Shown here one piece after another: positions 22,367 to 33,400 of a stretch of DNA of 64,000 nt. The translations under genes were made by a program, and so were the position numbers. Below the pieces are notes generated by a model. The model made no database searches. It was given only the letters and a program-made list of their open reading frames with translations, and was not told where the DNA came from. The stretch is from Tranzscheliella williamsii (taxonomy: Eukaryota; Basidiomycota; Ustilaginomycetes; Ustilaginales; Ustilaginaceae): contig JALBYF010000017.1 in NCBI GenBank assembly GCA_023212725.1, positions 212,913-276,912 of the forward strand, given 5' to 3'. Position 1 is the first letter of the stretch, and every line of letters starts with the position of its first letter.

Positions 22367-25300
22367 ATGCCGCCGCGTCAGCCAGGAAGGTCGCCCTTTG
22401 CAGGCATCGGGGCAGGCTCCAGCATCGTCGCAAACCTCTCTCCTGAACGCCCCGCTTCCCGCCTCGGTGGTTCTGGTCGCATCACGCCTAGCTTCCTACA
22501 GTCTCCACACAAGAGCAGTCCGCGCCGTACCGAAGGTCTTCCCAGCCTTATCGACTCGCAGCGGCCACCCGTGGCAAGCTTAGCTGCCCCGTCCAGTCTT
22601 CAGGGCACTGGCGTTAGCGACAGCATTTCCAAAGCCTACTTCTATGATGTTATTCTTCACAGCGCTCCCCTCGACGACGACCAGTCTGCGTCATATCCAT
22701 TGCCGACTCAGTCTTCTGCCGAGCTGATCATCCCCTGGCTCGGCCAGGTCGTAGTCGACCAAGGCGGAAGCATCGAGTTGGATGTCGATGACGCTGGAAT
22801 GCCTCGGTCTCATAGCGGATCCAGCATAAACGCTGTATCTCCGGCCACGCCGGAGACTGCATCGTACGCCCTTTCATCCCTGAAACCTCCTTCCGCAGAT
22901 CCTTCACGCTTCCTCGGCCGCGTACAGGAGCTTATCGATACGGAACGCAGCTACGTCAAGCGCATCGATGTGCTGCACCAGACATATGCCATCCCGCTTC
23001 GCACCCTGGCTAAAAACAGGGACACCGCCATCATCCCCCTCTATGAGGCCCAGCGTCTCTTTGGCAACATTGGCGAGATCGCGGGCGCCAATCGCGCTTT
23101 TCTCAATGATCTAGACCAGCTCGTCCAGCGGGGCTCAGACGCCCTTCGAACCAGTCTCGGCGACGTCCTCTATCGACACATGTCCTGCTTCTCCTGCTAT
23201 AACGAGTATTTTGCCAACTTTGAAAAGGCAAAGCACATCGAGCAGTCGCTTGCCAAAAACCGTGCATTCCGCGATTTCACTGATCGCGCCAAGTACTCCG
23301 TCTCTGGGATAGGCAATACCGGCCTCAGGGACTTGCTCATGGAGCCTGTCCAGCGAATTCCCCGATACAAGCTCTTGGTGGACGCTATCGTCAAGCACCT
23401 CGACCCCAGGGATCCTCAGCGTCCGCGTCTCGAACAAGCCGTAGTCCTGGCAAGCCGTATAGCTAGCTGTGAGGCCGACGACAAGACAAAGCGTGCCGCT
23501 GTGCTTTGGAGCTTTAGCCGCAACGTCGAATCTTTTCCGGCCGAGCTCATCAGCGTACATCGACAATTCATCGACTGCATTGACGTGGACGACTTTCCGC
23601 TGGATCTCCTCGGCCCTTCTGCTACATTTTCAGGCGCAAAAACGCTGCATTGCACACTCTTCCTTTTCGACGACCGTATAGCAATTGCCAAACGAGCTCA
23701 TAGCACCTCCTGCGGCCGCAAACTTCTCGGACTGGATGATCTCGACCGTCTGGCCATGCAGATGAAGACATTCACAGAAAAGAGTTCCAACGCTACCACA
23801 GCAGCGCCGAGCAAAAAGACCGAGCTCGCCTTCCGCGGATCGATCAGCCTGACCGATATCGAAGCGCAGGATCTTGGCGGTTCCGACTTTCAGCTGGCTA
23901 TGCTTCAACCGCCAGCACATGTTACCGGCGAAAAGTGGACCGCCAGGCCCATTCGACAGTACATGACCGTCGATCCTAGCACCCTCGCACCCTCCACCCT
24001 CTCGTCGCGTTCTCACCTGCCCGTCAGCTCCTCCGATGGCGACCTGTCCGCCAGGATCGGTAAGATGCAGTTCCTCGAGAATCTCTGGCGTGCCAAAGCG
24101 CTGTACAGGGGCAAGGATCTGCGCAGCCACGTGCGCTGCCATATTATCCCAGCATCCAGACGTCTAGTAACCTCGGGAGAGCCTCAGATCGACCTCTCTG
24201 AGCCGGCCCAAATGCACGCAGCAATGCAAACCGAGGCGCGCAAGCTGATATTCTACAACCTATACACCCAACACACCTATCCAGGCGAGCCGCACAAGGC
24301 AAGCGTCGCAATGCACGTCGACCTGAACGAAGACAGCGATGTGCTTGCCCTGGGCACAGCGGTGGCGCCTCCACATGCAGTCCTTGACATTGTATCTCTT
24401 GACGACGTCGAGGGTGAGTGCCTGGGCCGCACGCGGAACAAAGAGCGCGACGGGGCCGAAGTGGCCAGCGAGCTGTTCATGTTGGCGGCGTCCGATCTGC
24501 CTAGCCAACTCGTCAATCTCTCGGATGGAATCGAGAACTTGTACGGCAATATCAGCCAGCTGCTCGAACGCAGCAGTCCCGGCGCCCACGCTGGGTCCGG
24601 ATCCAAGCCACGGGCCAAGGCGGCGGCCGGGCTCGAGTTCGGCCGTTCCCTGTTGTTCGGCGGCAGCGCTGCAGGCTCCACGATATCCAGTTCGGGCCTG
24701 TCGAGTGTCGACGTATTCGGTTCTCCTGCCCGCCGGACGCATAGCAACGCTTCCAAGAGCACCTACAGCAGCGCGGCCGCCTCGATCAGCAGTCGTGGCA
24801 TGACCTTGTCCACTGCCGGTACGAGCGTTAGCAGTCGTTCGGGCGCCATGGAGCTTTTCGCACGAGGCAGCCAGTTGGACTCGCCCCGAACCTTTCGGAA
24901 GTTCGGCAGGCGCAGGTCGTCGTCCCTTGGGCCGCCTGCCGCGTCGACGGGCCAGGGCGGCGACGACGAGGATGGTCCACAGCAGCGCCTTCGTTTGCGC
25001 GCCACTACACCGGATCCCAGCTGCTTGCTCGACGGCGAGGTGCGACCGGGATCGAGCCTGTCGGCGTCGCCTGCGCGTTCGCCGCCTTCGGACTCGGTTA
25101 GTGGGAGGGTCAGCAGCCGGCTCGGCACGACACACGTGCGTGCGCGGACCGAGAGCGGCGCTGCGCCCGCGTGGTCGCCGACAAAGGGGCAGGCGGCGCC
25201 GTACCAGCAACGGCAGCGCGCGGAATCTGTGGAGCTATCGCGGACGCCGAGCTCCGCGAGCCGGAGGCCAACGGGTCCGCGTGGGCCGACGAGTTCGAGT

Positions 25301-26422
25301 GCGCCGAGTCCCGCGGCGGCAACGGCTGTTTCGCTGTCGCGCGGCCCCACGACGCCGCTCAACATCCGGAGGAAGCCGGTGCCGGCGGCGACCAGCGACG
25401 ACGAGGGCGACTTTGCGACGCCGGTCCGGTCGCGCGCCGGCTCGATCAGCCGCTCTGTTGCGGCGCCGGTCCTTGCTGACCGGTCCAACGCGGCGCCGAT
25501 GAGGACGTCCGGGGCGAAGCGGCCGCTGTCGGAGGCGCTCGAGCCGGCGCAGCTGCTCCATCCTGCCAAGCGTACATCGCTCGATCACGGTCGGCGCTCG
25601 GTAGACGCCGAGACCCCGCGTACTGCCGCCACTGCGGGGCAGAGCGCGGACGATACCGCGGCAGGCAACGTTCCCGGCCGGACGTCGGTCTCGGAGAGCG
25701 AAACGTCGACCGAGCGCGGACACCCCGACGGCGCAGCGGGCGCGGCGCCTCCCGCACCAGCACGCACCTCGTCGGTTGCGTCGAAAGCGCAGGAGGCGCG
25801 GCGGCGCAACGAGGCGATGGAGCAGAGCCTGCGGCTGGTCAAAGAGGAGCTCAAGCTGCTGCGCTGCGATATCGACATCCTCGAGGGGTCGACGGGAGCG
25901 TGGGAGAGCGAGGCGGCGACGCCGCGCAAACGGAAGCCCGAGCGCGCAGACACGCACCTGGGTCTCAGTGACCAAGTCACCGCCGTGGCCGAGCGCGCAT
26001 CGCGGCTAGAGGACGCAGTATCCGCGCTCGACCAGCGCTGGATCGCTGCGGTGCGCATGCAGAACCGCATCCTCCACGACCTCGCCGAAGCCGCACCGGC
26101 GCGCGCCGAGACCGCCAAATTCCAGACCGAACTCGCCGCGCTCCAGCGCAAATGCACCCTCCTGGCTACCCTCGAGGCCGACGGCCGCCTGGAAAACACA
26201 GAGATCCACAAGGCCTTCAACGAGGAGCTCGACCTGCTCTACGAGCACACCCAGCGCCCCGAGGCCGACGAGCTCCGCCTCCTCCGCGCACAGCTCCACA
26301 CCGCCAAAGCCGCCCAGCACGACCTCGCCACCGCCAACAAGCGCCTCCGCCGCGACCTCGACCTCGAGCGCTCCCAGACCTCCGCCTACCAGGACGTCCT
26401 CCGCAAGCACGCCCTCCTCTGA
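22367..26422 (+). CDS. Rho guanine nucleotide exchange factor (DH domain) with C-terminal coiled coil
   Basis: One exon, 1351 residues. A Ser-rich head is followed by a DH domain at about 180-365: FLGRVQELIDTERSYVK (CR1), a central helical block, and LLMEPVQRIPRYKLLVDAI (CR3), the signature of Dbl exchange factors. Then comes a PH-like region (about 400-610) with TLFLFDDRIAIAKR. The middle 750-1130 is a disordered Ser/Arg/Pro-rich linker, and 1140-1351 is coiled coil (EEAKRRNEAMEQSLRLVKEEL style heptads). The protein should activate a Rho/Cdc42-type GTPase in polarity or cytokinesis; which one cannot be told. The layout recalls the fission yeast Gef2/Gef3-like or Bud3-like class but not clearly. 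A C10 run lies just past the stop. Confidence 0.87.
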   Translation: MPPRQPGRSPFAGIGAGSSIVANLSPERPASRLGGSGRITPSFLQSPHKSSPRRTEGLPSLIDSQRPPVASLAAPSSLQGTGVSDSISKAYFYDVILHSAPLDDDQSASYPLPTQSSAELIIPWLGQVVVDQGGSIELDVDDAGMPRSHSGSSINAVSPATPETASYALSSLKPPSADPSRFLGRVQELIDTERSYVKRIDVLHQTYAIPLRTLAKNRDTAIIPLYEAQRLFGNIGEIAGANRAFLNDLDQLVQRGSDALRTSLGDVLYRHMSCFSCYNEYFANFEKAKHIEQSLAKNRAFRDFTDRAKYSVSGIGNTGLRDLLMEPVQRIPRYKLLVDAIVKHLDPRDPQRPRLEQAVVLASRIASCEADDKTKRAAVLWSFSRNVESFPAELISVHRQFIDCIDVDDFPLDLLGPSATFSGAKTLHCTLFLFDDRIAIAKRAHSTSCGRKLLGLDDLDRLAMQMKTFTEKSSNATTAAPSKKTELAFRGSISLTDIEAQDLGGSDFQLAMLQPPAHVTGEKWTARPIRQYMTVDPSTLAPSTLSSRSHLPVSSSDGDLSARIGKMQFLENLWRAKALYRGKDLRSHVRCHIIPASRRLVTSGEPQIDLSEPAQMHAAMQTEARKLIFYNLYTQHTYPGEPHKASVAMHVDLNEDSDVLALGTAVAPPHAVLDIVSLDDVEGECLGRTRNKERDGAEVASELFMLAASDLPSQLVNLSDGIENLYGNISQLLERSSPGAHAGSGSKPRAKAAAGLEFGRSLLFGGSAAGSTISSSGLSSVDVFGSPARRTHSNASKSTYSSAAASISSRGMTLSTAGTSVSSRSGAMELFARGSQLDSPRTFRKFGRRRSSSLGPPAASTGQGGDDEDGPQQRLRLRATTPDPSCLLDGEVRPGSSLSASPARSPPSDSVSGRVSSRLGTTHVRARTESGAAPAWSPTKGQAAPYQQRQRAESVELSRTPSSASRRPTGPRGPTSSSAPSPAAATAVSLSRGPTTPLNIRRKPVPAATSDDEGDFATPVRSRAGSISRSVAAPVLADRSNAAPMRTSGAKRPLSEALEPAQLLHPAKRTSLDHGRRSVDAETPRTAATAGQSADDTAAGNVPGRTSVSESETSTERGHPDGAAGAAPPAPARTSSVASKAQEARRRNEAMEQSLRLVKEELKLLRCDIDILEGSTGAWESEAATPRKRKPERADTHLGLSDQVTAVAERASRLEDAVSALDQRWIAAVRMQNRILHDLAEAAPARAETAKFQTELAALQRKCTLLATLEADGRLENTEIHKAFNEELDLLYEHTQRPEADELRLLRAQLHTAKAAQHDLATANKRLRRDLDLERSQTSAYQDVLRKHALL

Positions 26423-26668
26423 CCCTCCCCCCCCCCGCCCCACACCCCGCTCACGCCACATCCATGCATCTGAACCTTCTGAGCTCATTCATAGTAGGAG
26501 TGTGTATGTGAGACATCTGCCGCGGTGAAGTGCGCGGCGCAGACGTGGGGGGTCGGCTGCGAGCACATGTTGACAATGTGGAAGTACACTTACACTGGCA
26601 TGACATGCAGATATGGTGGACAGCGTGCGGCGGTGTTGTACAGTCGGACGGAGCGAAAGCGGCGCGTG

Positions 26669-29083
26669 CTAGGGGAGGTGATCGGGGCGGGAGGAGGATG
26701 TGGCGGTGTCGGCGTCGGCGTCGGCGTCGGCGGCTTTCTGTTCGAGGTGGCGGAGGACGCGTGCGATGCGGTTGTCGGTGCGGAAGGCGGACCAGGGGTA
26801 GTTTGCAAACTTGGTGTGGATGAGGTGCCAGGCGGCGAGGGACCAGTGGGGGTTGTCTGAGCTGAGTCTGCGGATGGCGGTGAGGGCGAAGAAGAGCTGT
26901 TGGGGGGAGGGAGCGCGGGAGGTGGCGGCGAGGCGGTGGGAGTGGGTGGGGTGGAGTGCGGCGTGCTCGGTATAGACGGGGTCGCGCGCGCGGGGGGCCC
27001 AGGCGGCAAGGCTGTCGTCGGCGGCCGGCGCGGGGGGCTCCAGCTGCAGGAACATGCTCAAGATCGGGGTGAAGGTGTCCATCGTCCACAGCCGCAGCTG
27101 GCGGTCCGCGCTGCCCGCCTCGGCGCCTGCCACGGTCCACGTCGCTTGCAGCGGCTGCGCCGCGTCCCAGCGCTCCAGCGTCGCCCCGCGCCCGTGCCGC
27201 GCAAACCCGCGGAAGAAGCTGTCGAAGATGCCCACGTCCGCCTGCATCATCGCCTCCCCCCCACCGCCCGTGGCTCCTCGCTGCGGCGTCGAGACGAGGT
27301 CTTTCAACACCCCGAGCGCGTCGCCAAAGCGACCTGCCCGCGCCAAGGCCCGGATGACCAGCCCATACGTAATGCTGTCCGGCACAGCATCCGCCGGCAG
27401 CTGTGCGATCCCCAGCACCCGCTTGAGCGTGTCGTCCCCCTCGTCCTCCGCACTTGCGCCGCCCTCGTCCGCAGGGGTCTCGTTCTCGGCGGGCCAGGAC
27501 AGGAGCCCGAGGTCGCGCGCGTGTTTGCCTTCCAGGCCTGGCTGGCCAGCGGGCTCGATACCGGCGCGGTAGCGCTTGCCGAGCTCGAGCTGGACCAGGT
27601 TCTCGCGCAGCTGGCGATACACTTCGAGCGCGTCCTCGACGGGGTCTGCGGGCGGGTGCGTGGGATCGGGAGCGCGCAAGACCCAGTTCCAGAGAATGTT
27701 GTTGATGGCGTCGATGGCAAGGACGCCGCGCTGGTGCATGGCGCGCACGATGTCATGCGCGGTCTGCCACCTGCCGAGGCGGCAGTACATGGAGACCATG
27801 ATGTTGGACGTGACACGGTCGGGCTGGATGCGCGAGATGCGCTGCATGCGGTGGAGGACCGAGTGGAAGAGACGGTCGGCCTTGTCGCGCGAGGCCGTGT
27901 CGCCGTCGAGGTCGAGCCGGCGCAGCTTGTCGGCGAGCGCGGCGCGGCGCGACTCGGCGCGCGCCAGGTGCAAATCTTGGGCATACGCGGCCATCCTGTC
28001 GGCGTGGTCGTCGGCAGGCTGGCCTGCACTGGCGCCGAGGTCCGCCGAAGCGTACGCAGGCGTGCCGCGATGGACGGTGCGCGTGATAATGTCGAGGATC
28101 GTATTGTACGTAACTAGGTCTGGGAAAGCAGGGGTCCCGCGCATCCGGCTGCGCTTGTCGTGCGGCACGGACAGTTGATGCGGCCCAAGGACGGTCTGCG
28201 TGTCCCGCATGGCGACCCAGCTTCCCGACCTCACACCAGAGCGCGCAGGTGCGGACGGTCGCAGGCGCTGGTCCGCCTCAAAGGAGAGCAGCTGGTCGAG
28301 CACCTCTTCGATCTCGGCGGCGCCGGCGGTGCGCAGGCTGCGCCCAATGTAGGCGATCGTCGTGTTCATCACACGCGGCGAGATGACCGCCGTCCATTCG
28401 TCCAGTTCGCGCGCCAGCGCCGGCAGCCGCTCAAAGTCGCCTGCTTCTTCCGCGTGCTGCATCCTGGACCTTGCGCGACGCTCGCGCCTCTGAGCCGCCG
28501 CCACCACCGCCGAGATCCTGCTTGCGTCCTTCTTCGTCTTGGCGGCGCCGTTGGCGATCGCCCCCAGCACTCGTGTAAACTCGAACGGAGTCAGGACCTC
28601 CTCCCCCGGGCCGCTAGCAGGCGAGGAGGACGGCGGCGGGTCGGTGACTTGGACGAGTTCCGAGTAAGCTGCCCAGACCTGGTCCGGCGAGCCGCGCTGC
28701 AGGGCAATGTCGAGGTTCGTAAGGCGCTTGGCGCGCTGGCGTGGGCTGTTCTGCGCCGTAGCCGACCCCGGCGGATACACAGGAGGCGGCACAAACGAGG
28801 CCAAAATCGGCCGGGTTGGGTCGAGCCGGGTGAGAAACGGGCGAAGATGCCTACGCCTTGCTGCGGGCTGCTTCTTTCCGTGCGTTGCGCTGCCTGCCGG
28901 CCGTGTGGCGGCTGCCGATGTCGAGCTGGACGACGGCGAGGTAGAGGCGGCTCGACATCCAGCGGGAGCGAGGCGAGGGGTGAGGGCGAGCGACAGGCCG
29001 TCTAACGGCATGGACAGCCTGTCCAAGCTCGTCCGCGCCACAGAGAGCCACGCGCGGCACTCGGCGTTACCTCCCAGAAGCAT
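26669..29083 (-). CDS. PPR-like mitochondrial RNA-metabolism protein (probable)
   Basis: One exon, 804 residues from the ATG at 29083-29081. The head is Arg/Ser/Ala-rich without acids (TPRLAPAGCRAASTS), fitting a mitochondrial presequence. The body has scattered helix pairs of PPR type: PDLVTYNTILDIIT, PDRVTSNIMVSMYCRLGRW, PDSITYGLVIRALARAGRF, each about 35 residues, which is the pentatricopeptide pattern. Such proteins bind organellar RNA for translation or processing. The frame is open upstream to 29305 but contains no earlier ATG, so 29083 is the best start. The C-terminal hexamer-repeat stretch codes (Asp-Ala)n. Specific target RNA unknown. Confidence 0.75.
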   Translation of the reverse strand: MLLGGNAECRAWLSVARTSLDRLSMPLDGLSLALTPRLAPAGCRAASTSPSSSSTSAAATRPAGSATHGKKQPAARRRHLRPFLTRLDPTRPILASFVPPPVYPPGSATAQNSPRQRAKRLTNLDIALQRGSPDQVWAAYSELVQVTDPPPSSSPASGPGEEVLTPFEFTRVLGAIANGAAKTKKDASRISAVVAAAQRRERRARSRMQHAEEAGDFERLPALARELDEWTAVISPRVMNTTIAYIGRSLRTAGAAEIEEVLDQLLSFEADQRLRPSAPARSGVRSGSWVAMRDTQTVLGPHQLSVPHDKRSRMRGTPAFPDLVTYNTILDIITRTVHRGTPAYASADLGASAGQPADDHADRMAAYAQDLHLARAESRRAALADKLRRLDLDGDTASRDKADRLFHSVLHRMQRISRIQPDRVTSNIMVSMYCRLGRWQTAHDIVRAMHQRGVLAIDAINNILWNWVLRAPDPTHPPADPVEDALEVYRQLRENLVQLELGKRYRAGIEPAGQPGLEGKHARDLGLLSWPAENETPADEGGASAEDEGDDTLKRVLGIAQLPADAVPDSITYGLVIRALARAGRFGDALGVLKDLVSTPQRGATGGGGEAMMQADVGIFDSFFRGFARHGRGATLERWDAAQPLQATWTVAGAEAGSADRQLRLWTMDTFTPILSMFLQLEPPAPAADDSLAAWAPRARDPVYTEHAALHPTHSHRLAATSRAPSPQQLFFALTAIRRLSSDNPHWSLAAWHLIHTKFANYPWSAFRTDNRIARVLRHLEQKAADADADADTATSSSRPDHLP
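26708..26731. repeat. Four copies of GTCGGC in the PPR-like gene
   Basis: Perfect six-base tandem repeat, four copies, read on the minus strand as alternating Ala-Asp codons near the protein C-terminus. Probably polymorphic in length. Confidence 0.85.
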
Positions 29084-29381
29084 GGCCGGTTTCTCCCATC
29101 TCCTTCGTGCTATCGATGGCTTGCCGCCCCCCTGATCGTCTTCATGTATTACCGAACGAGAATCTACCGCAGCTGGTGTGCTGTCGTCGACCGTCGAGCC
29201 TTTAGCTGCGTTCTTCTCGTCTACGTGGTGCTGCCTTCCTCCTTTCTTCCAGAACACGAAAAGAGTGGAAGTAGGAGTAGAAGTCCTTCCTTCTCCCCCA
29301 CACACGCAAGTACCACTTCCAACCGCGGTACCTCAAAAAAGAGCTCTAAAAACAGTGAAGGATCGCGAAGTTAAAAAAGTC

Positions 29382-29401
29382 AAAAAAAAGGTCAAAAAAA
29401 A
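29382..29401 (-). terminator. RNA polymerase III terminator of tRNA-Thr
   Basis: On the minus strand, a run of eight T (29401-29394) begins seven bases past the tRNA 3' end and a second run of eight T follows at 29389-29382, with a further T6 at 29378-29373. Oligo-T tracts are the standard Pol III stop; the double tract gives a backup. Confidence 0.85.
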
Positions 29402-29407
29402 GAAAGC

Positions 29408-29520
29408 TGCCTCCTACCTGGATTGAACAAGTGACCTCCGCTTAGAATTGATCGCATTTGGATCAGGAAGTTATGCCTTGCTAATACGAGAGCGGCGCTC
29501 TGCCACTGAGCTAAAGAGGC
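29408..29520 (-). tRNA. tRNA-Thr (anticodon CGU) with a 41-base intron
   Basis: Minus strand, 113 bases. Acceptor GCCTCTT pairs with AGGAGGC (one G-U), D arm GCTC/GAGC, anticodon stem CCGCT/AGCGG with loop CTCGTA-A, T arm ACTTG/CAGGT around TTCAATC, discriminator A; the mature length is 72 without CCA. The anticodon is CGT (reads ACG, threonine). A 41-base intron sits at the canonical place one base 3' of the anticodon (after position 37). T-tract terminators follow directly. Confidence 0.92.
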
Positions 29521-30408
29521 GTTTTTCATGTGTTACCCAACTAAACATTTTGCAATTATGTCGACAGCTAAGCAGCAAATACCGCGTGTTCCGACGATGA
29601 AGCGCAGGCACCCGCCACGATCATACATACCCACACTAATAATCGTTTTGGACGTCGTTACTTTACAAGGGAAGCTGAGGAGGGTTGTCGGTGCAGAAAA
29701 CGGTGCAGTCGCCATTGCATTGGACTCCGGTTGATGATCCTCCTCGGCCCGTAGGGCGAACGAGAATATCTCGCGGGACAGAGGGCCTTCGCGAGACCAC
29801 CCAAGCCAGCCGTTGGTACGCGTGCGGAGCGAGGCTAAAACTGAGGCGGTGGATGGTCCAGCCAAGAGATGGTGCCATAGCAGGGACAAGGCCGTGTCAC
29901 TTAGTAGCTGTATGCGGTACAGAAGATCGCCGCGTTCGCGTCAAGGCTGCCTAAGCATACTGCGGACTTTATCGAGCAAGGCGTAGAACAGATCTCCAGG
30001 GACGTGGTCATGGCGATGGAAGTAGACACTAGAGTACAGACATACTGTATGTACTATTGGTCCGCTGTGATGATAATGAACTAGATCAAGAGGCCAGTTT
30101 GATGAAACGTTCAATCATTGTGACCGAGCGATTGTGTAGCAGCTAGTGTAGGCGCCACTGAGCCGATGGCCTGAATAGTGGTGATGCTACGGGTATCTTA
30201 AAGGCGTGTCTAGGGGCCCCTTCTCACCAAGTCCGTAATGCGAGCGAGCTATCGACGCGCGGTTCACAGCCACTGGCGCTGTACACATTACTGTGAGCCG
30301 CCGAGCACGGCGACAGACAAGTGGTGGGCGGAGAGAGCAACAAAGAGAGATTCCGCTGCGGGGGTATCTAAGAAACACATTGGTGTCAAGTGGGCATGCG
30401 CTGCGGGG
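29521..30408. other. Intergenic region, no gene seen
   Basis: 888 bases between the 5' side of tRNA-Thr and the 3' end of the kinase gene. It must hold the upstream region of the tRNA and the kinase 3' UTR. It is more AT-rich than the flanks and no reading frame looks like protein. No repeat recognised. Confidence 0.4.
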
Positions 30409-33400
30409 CTACTCGTCCTCCTCCTCTTCCTCGATGATTTTGACGGGCTTGACGAAGGAGGACGTGATTCTGCTGCCCTGCTGGGGCTGTTGCGGAGCTT
30501 TGGGGGCGGGGGCGGCGTCGTCGAGGCTGGCCGGCTGCGCGGAAGGCGAGGTGGGCGAGTGGAGGGTGGACGAGATGAGCTTGGGGGCGAACTCGTTGCC
30601 GAGGCTGAGCGAGAGCGGCGGGCGGGGGTACGATGGCGGCTGCGCAAAGAGACCGCGGACGCCGGCGTAGCGCGACGAGAACGGCGGCGCGCCTCCATAG
30701 CTTCCCCCGTCCGCGCCGCCCAGCGCAGCAGAATTGCGCGTCGCGTATGGAGACGCTGACGCCACACCGCGCCCTGCCGACGACAGCGAGTCCAGCTGCC
30801 CCAGCCCGCCGGCGTACGCCGGACCCTCCTCCTCGTCCGTCCAGTCGTCGTCGTCCCGGTGCGCAAAGACATCCCGCAACTTCGGCGCCCGCCCCGCCCG
30901 GAACGAGCCCTGCTCGTCGCCCGCCCCGCCGCCTTCATCACCAGCGGAATCTACCGGCGGAGGGTCCACGGGCCCGGCCCAGCACGGGGGAGGCCGCCCC
31001 CACGAATGCCGCCAGGTGCCTGTGCCGACCATCGGGAGCCCGGTGAACCCTTGCGCAGAGGCGATACTGCCGTAAGAGGCAGATCCCAGGCTCGCAGAGA
31101 TCGAAGGCTGCTGCTGCGGATGATGGCTCCGAGTGACATTACCATGCAGGTTTGGATTGGCGGAGGGGGGTTTGTAGGGGGAGCGTGTCTTATGCGCCAC
31201 AAAGACGCTCTGGGTGGACACCTGCGAGTGCTGAGGATGACGCAGGTGGCCGGACGAAGCCGCCGGAGAAGCGAATCCCGACTCTTCTGGCATGACGGCA
31301 GAAAGGGGACCCCTTCTTCCTTCTGGCGCCGTTCTTGCGTCGAGCGATCGTCGCGGTGTGCTCCTTCCTGACCTTTTGGCGTTGTGCTCGTCGCCGTCAG
31401 GTCCGTCTGCATCGAGATCGGCGAGGCCAGACAGGCCACGCCCAGGAGAGGAGGTACGCGACCGGATCGACGAGGGGCGCGAGTCATGTCGTGAGCTGCG
31501 CCGGCTCGGGCTGCCAGACGACGAGGCATAGGCTCGGTGCCGCCGGACGGTGGTGCCACCATCCTGGCTGAGCCGTGAACGGCGTCTTCGAACGCTTCCC
31601 GAAGAGTAGGTGCTTCCGGCTACGCCGGATCGAAAGGCCGAGTTGGTGCTGCCTGACGAATCTGCCTTGCCATGCAGGCCGGATCGGACGGCGCTGATCG
31701 ATTGGGCGTGCGAGTGAGAGCTCGATGGACGGCTCTGTCGCGACGCAGGGCCCAGAAGATAGTCCGGAAGCGGATCGCCGTACATGGTTGCCGTGGGCGT
31801 GATACTCCCCGCGCTCATCCGTCGTACGTTGCCTGGCCGATGGAAATTTTGCGAAAGGCTGGAAGGGGGCAGATCGAGGTTAGGGTGATGCGAACTGCCC
31901 GTCGACGACCTACGACTTGCCGAACCCAGATGGGGGCTCCTTGGCCCGGTTCGCCGTGAAACCGAGGTCTGCTGGTAGTGTGCCGACCGGCGGCGCATGC
32001 TGGCGGTGCGGCCAGGCGTTGCCGTGCCAGCTCTTTCCGTAGGTTCGCCGGCCAGTCCAAGTCCTCTAACTGGAGCCGCCTTTTTGGTTGCTTTGCCCTT
32101 CCGGCTGGGCTTCTCGTTGGCCCCAAGCCAAGTGCGAACGGTCGCCATAAAGGAAGACGCTGCTTTACCCTTCGGACCACTCTTTTCGCTACCCTGAGGC
32201 GTGGTTGTTGTAGCATTGGACAAGTCCCCCGACGTCCACAATGCCTTGGAATCCTTTCTGACTTCGCCGGTCGCTGTGCCCGGTGTGCCCGATGTTGGTG
32301 TGGGCGTTCGATTGACGACAGACCGTGAGGGCGAGCTTGCCGCCGTGTCGCTACGTTGCTCCAACGCTTTGACCCGGTCCAAATCGCCTTCGACACTCTT
32401 CTTACTTGTGCTCTTGCGAACTCTTTCGGGGGTGACAGCATCAGTGGTGGTCTTCTTGGGGGTGGTCGGAGCCGAGATTCTCCCTGCTAAAGAGTCCTTC
32501 GAATTGCCAGCCGTGTTGCGGCGACCAAATAGCGTGGGGCTTTTCGCTCGCTCAAGAGGCAGTGCTTCTCCGGCCACGACGACCTGCTCTGCTACGGGCA
32601 CGGCAACCTTGTCTTTTGTGCCTAGCATGGTCTGAGCGAACTGCTTCATGGAGAGCGAATTACTGCGTGATCGCTCGACTTGTGCGCTGCGCCTGCTCTT
32701 CCCCTCGGGAGGAGAACCGGATGCGCTCGCTCCGGTGACTTCCTTGAGCTTGCTCGGTGTGGCTGCTGCGGTGGTATGCCGGAGCTGCGATTTGGGCCGC
32801 GGGGAACCCGAATCGGGTGTGTTGGTGGAGCTTTGATCTTGAGAAGATGAAGTCAGAGATGAAGTCGAAGGCTGCGCAGAGGACAGAAAGCCTGGCAAGT
32901 CGCGAGATGACGACGAGCTACGGATGTCTCCCAAAGAACTCGAGACGGACAATGCGGGGGCTGCCGAAACATCGAGTTCCTCATGCGAAATGACGGTTTG
33001 CAGACGCCGCGCCACACCGTCCAGTCCGGAACCTTCCGTACGGGAAGCTGCCATGGACGAGTGTAAGTGGTCCTCAGAACGCCTCGAGGGATCCTTCAGA
33101 GGGATGGGAGGGGGCGTTGGCATTGCAGCATGCTGCTGAGTATTTGTCTCTGGGAAGATATTCTGCGCGGGCGTTTCCGGCGAAAGTGCAGTGGAAGGTA
33201 AGGCTGCTCTGAGAAGAGCAGATTGACTGGTCTGCCTTTCCTGAGCCTTGCGCAACAGCATCCACCACATGGCTCCGCTGGTGTCGCAGGCATCGTGGAC
33301 CACGCTGTGCACCATTTGGCCGACGTTCATGCCAAGCGTACTAAGCTGATGGAGCAGGTCCTGTTCAATGGCCGTGGAGAACATGGCTGGCTGCAGCGCG

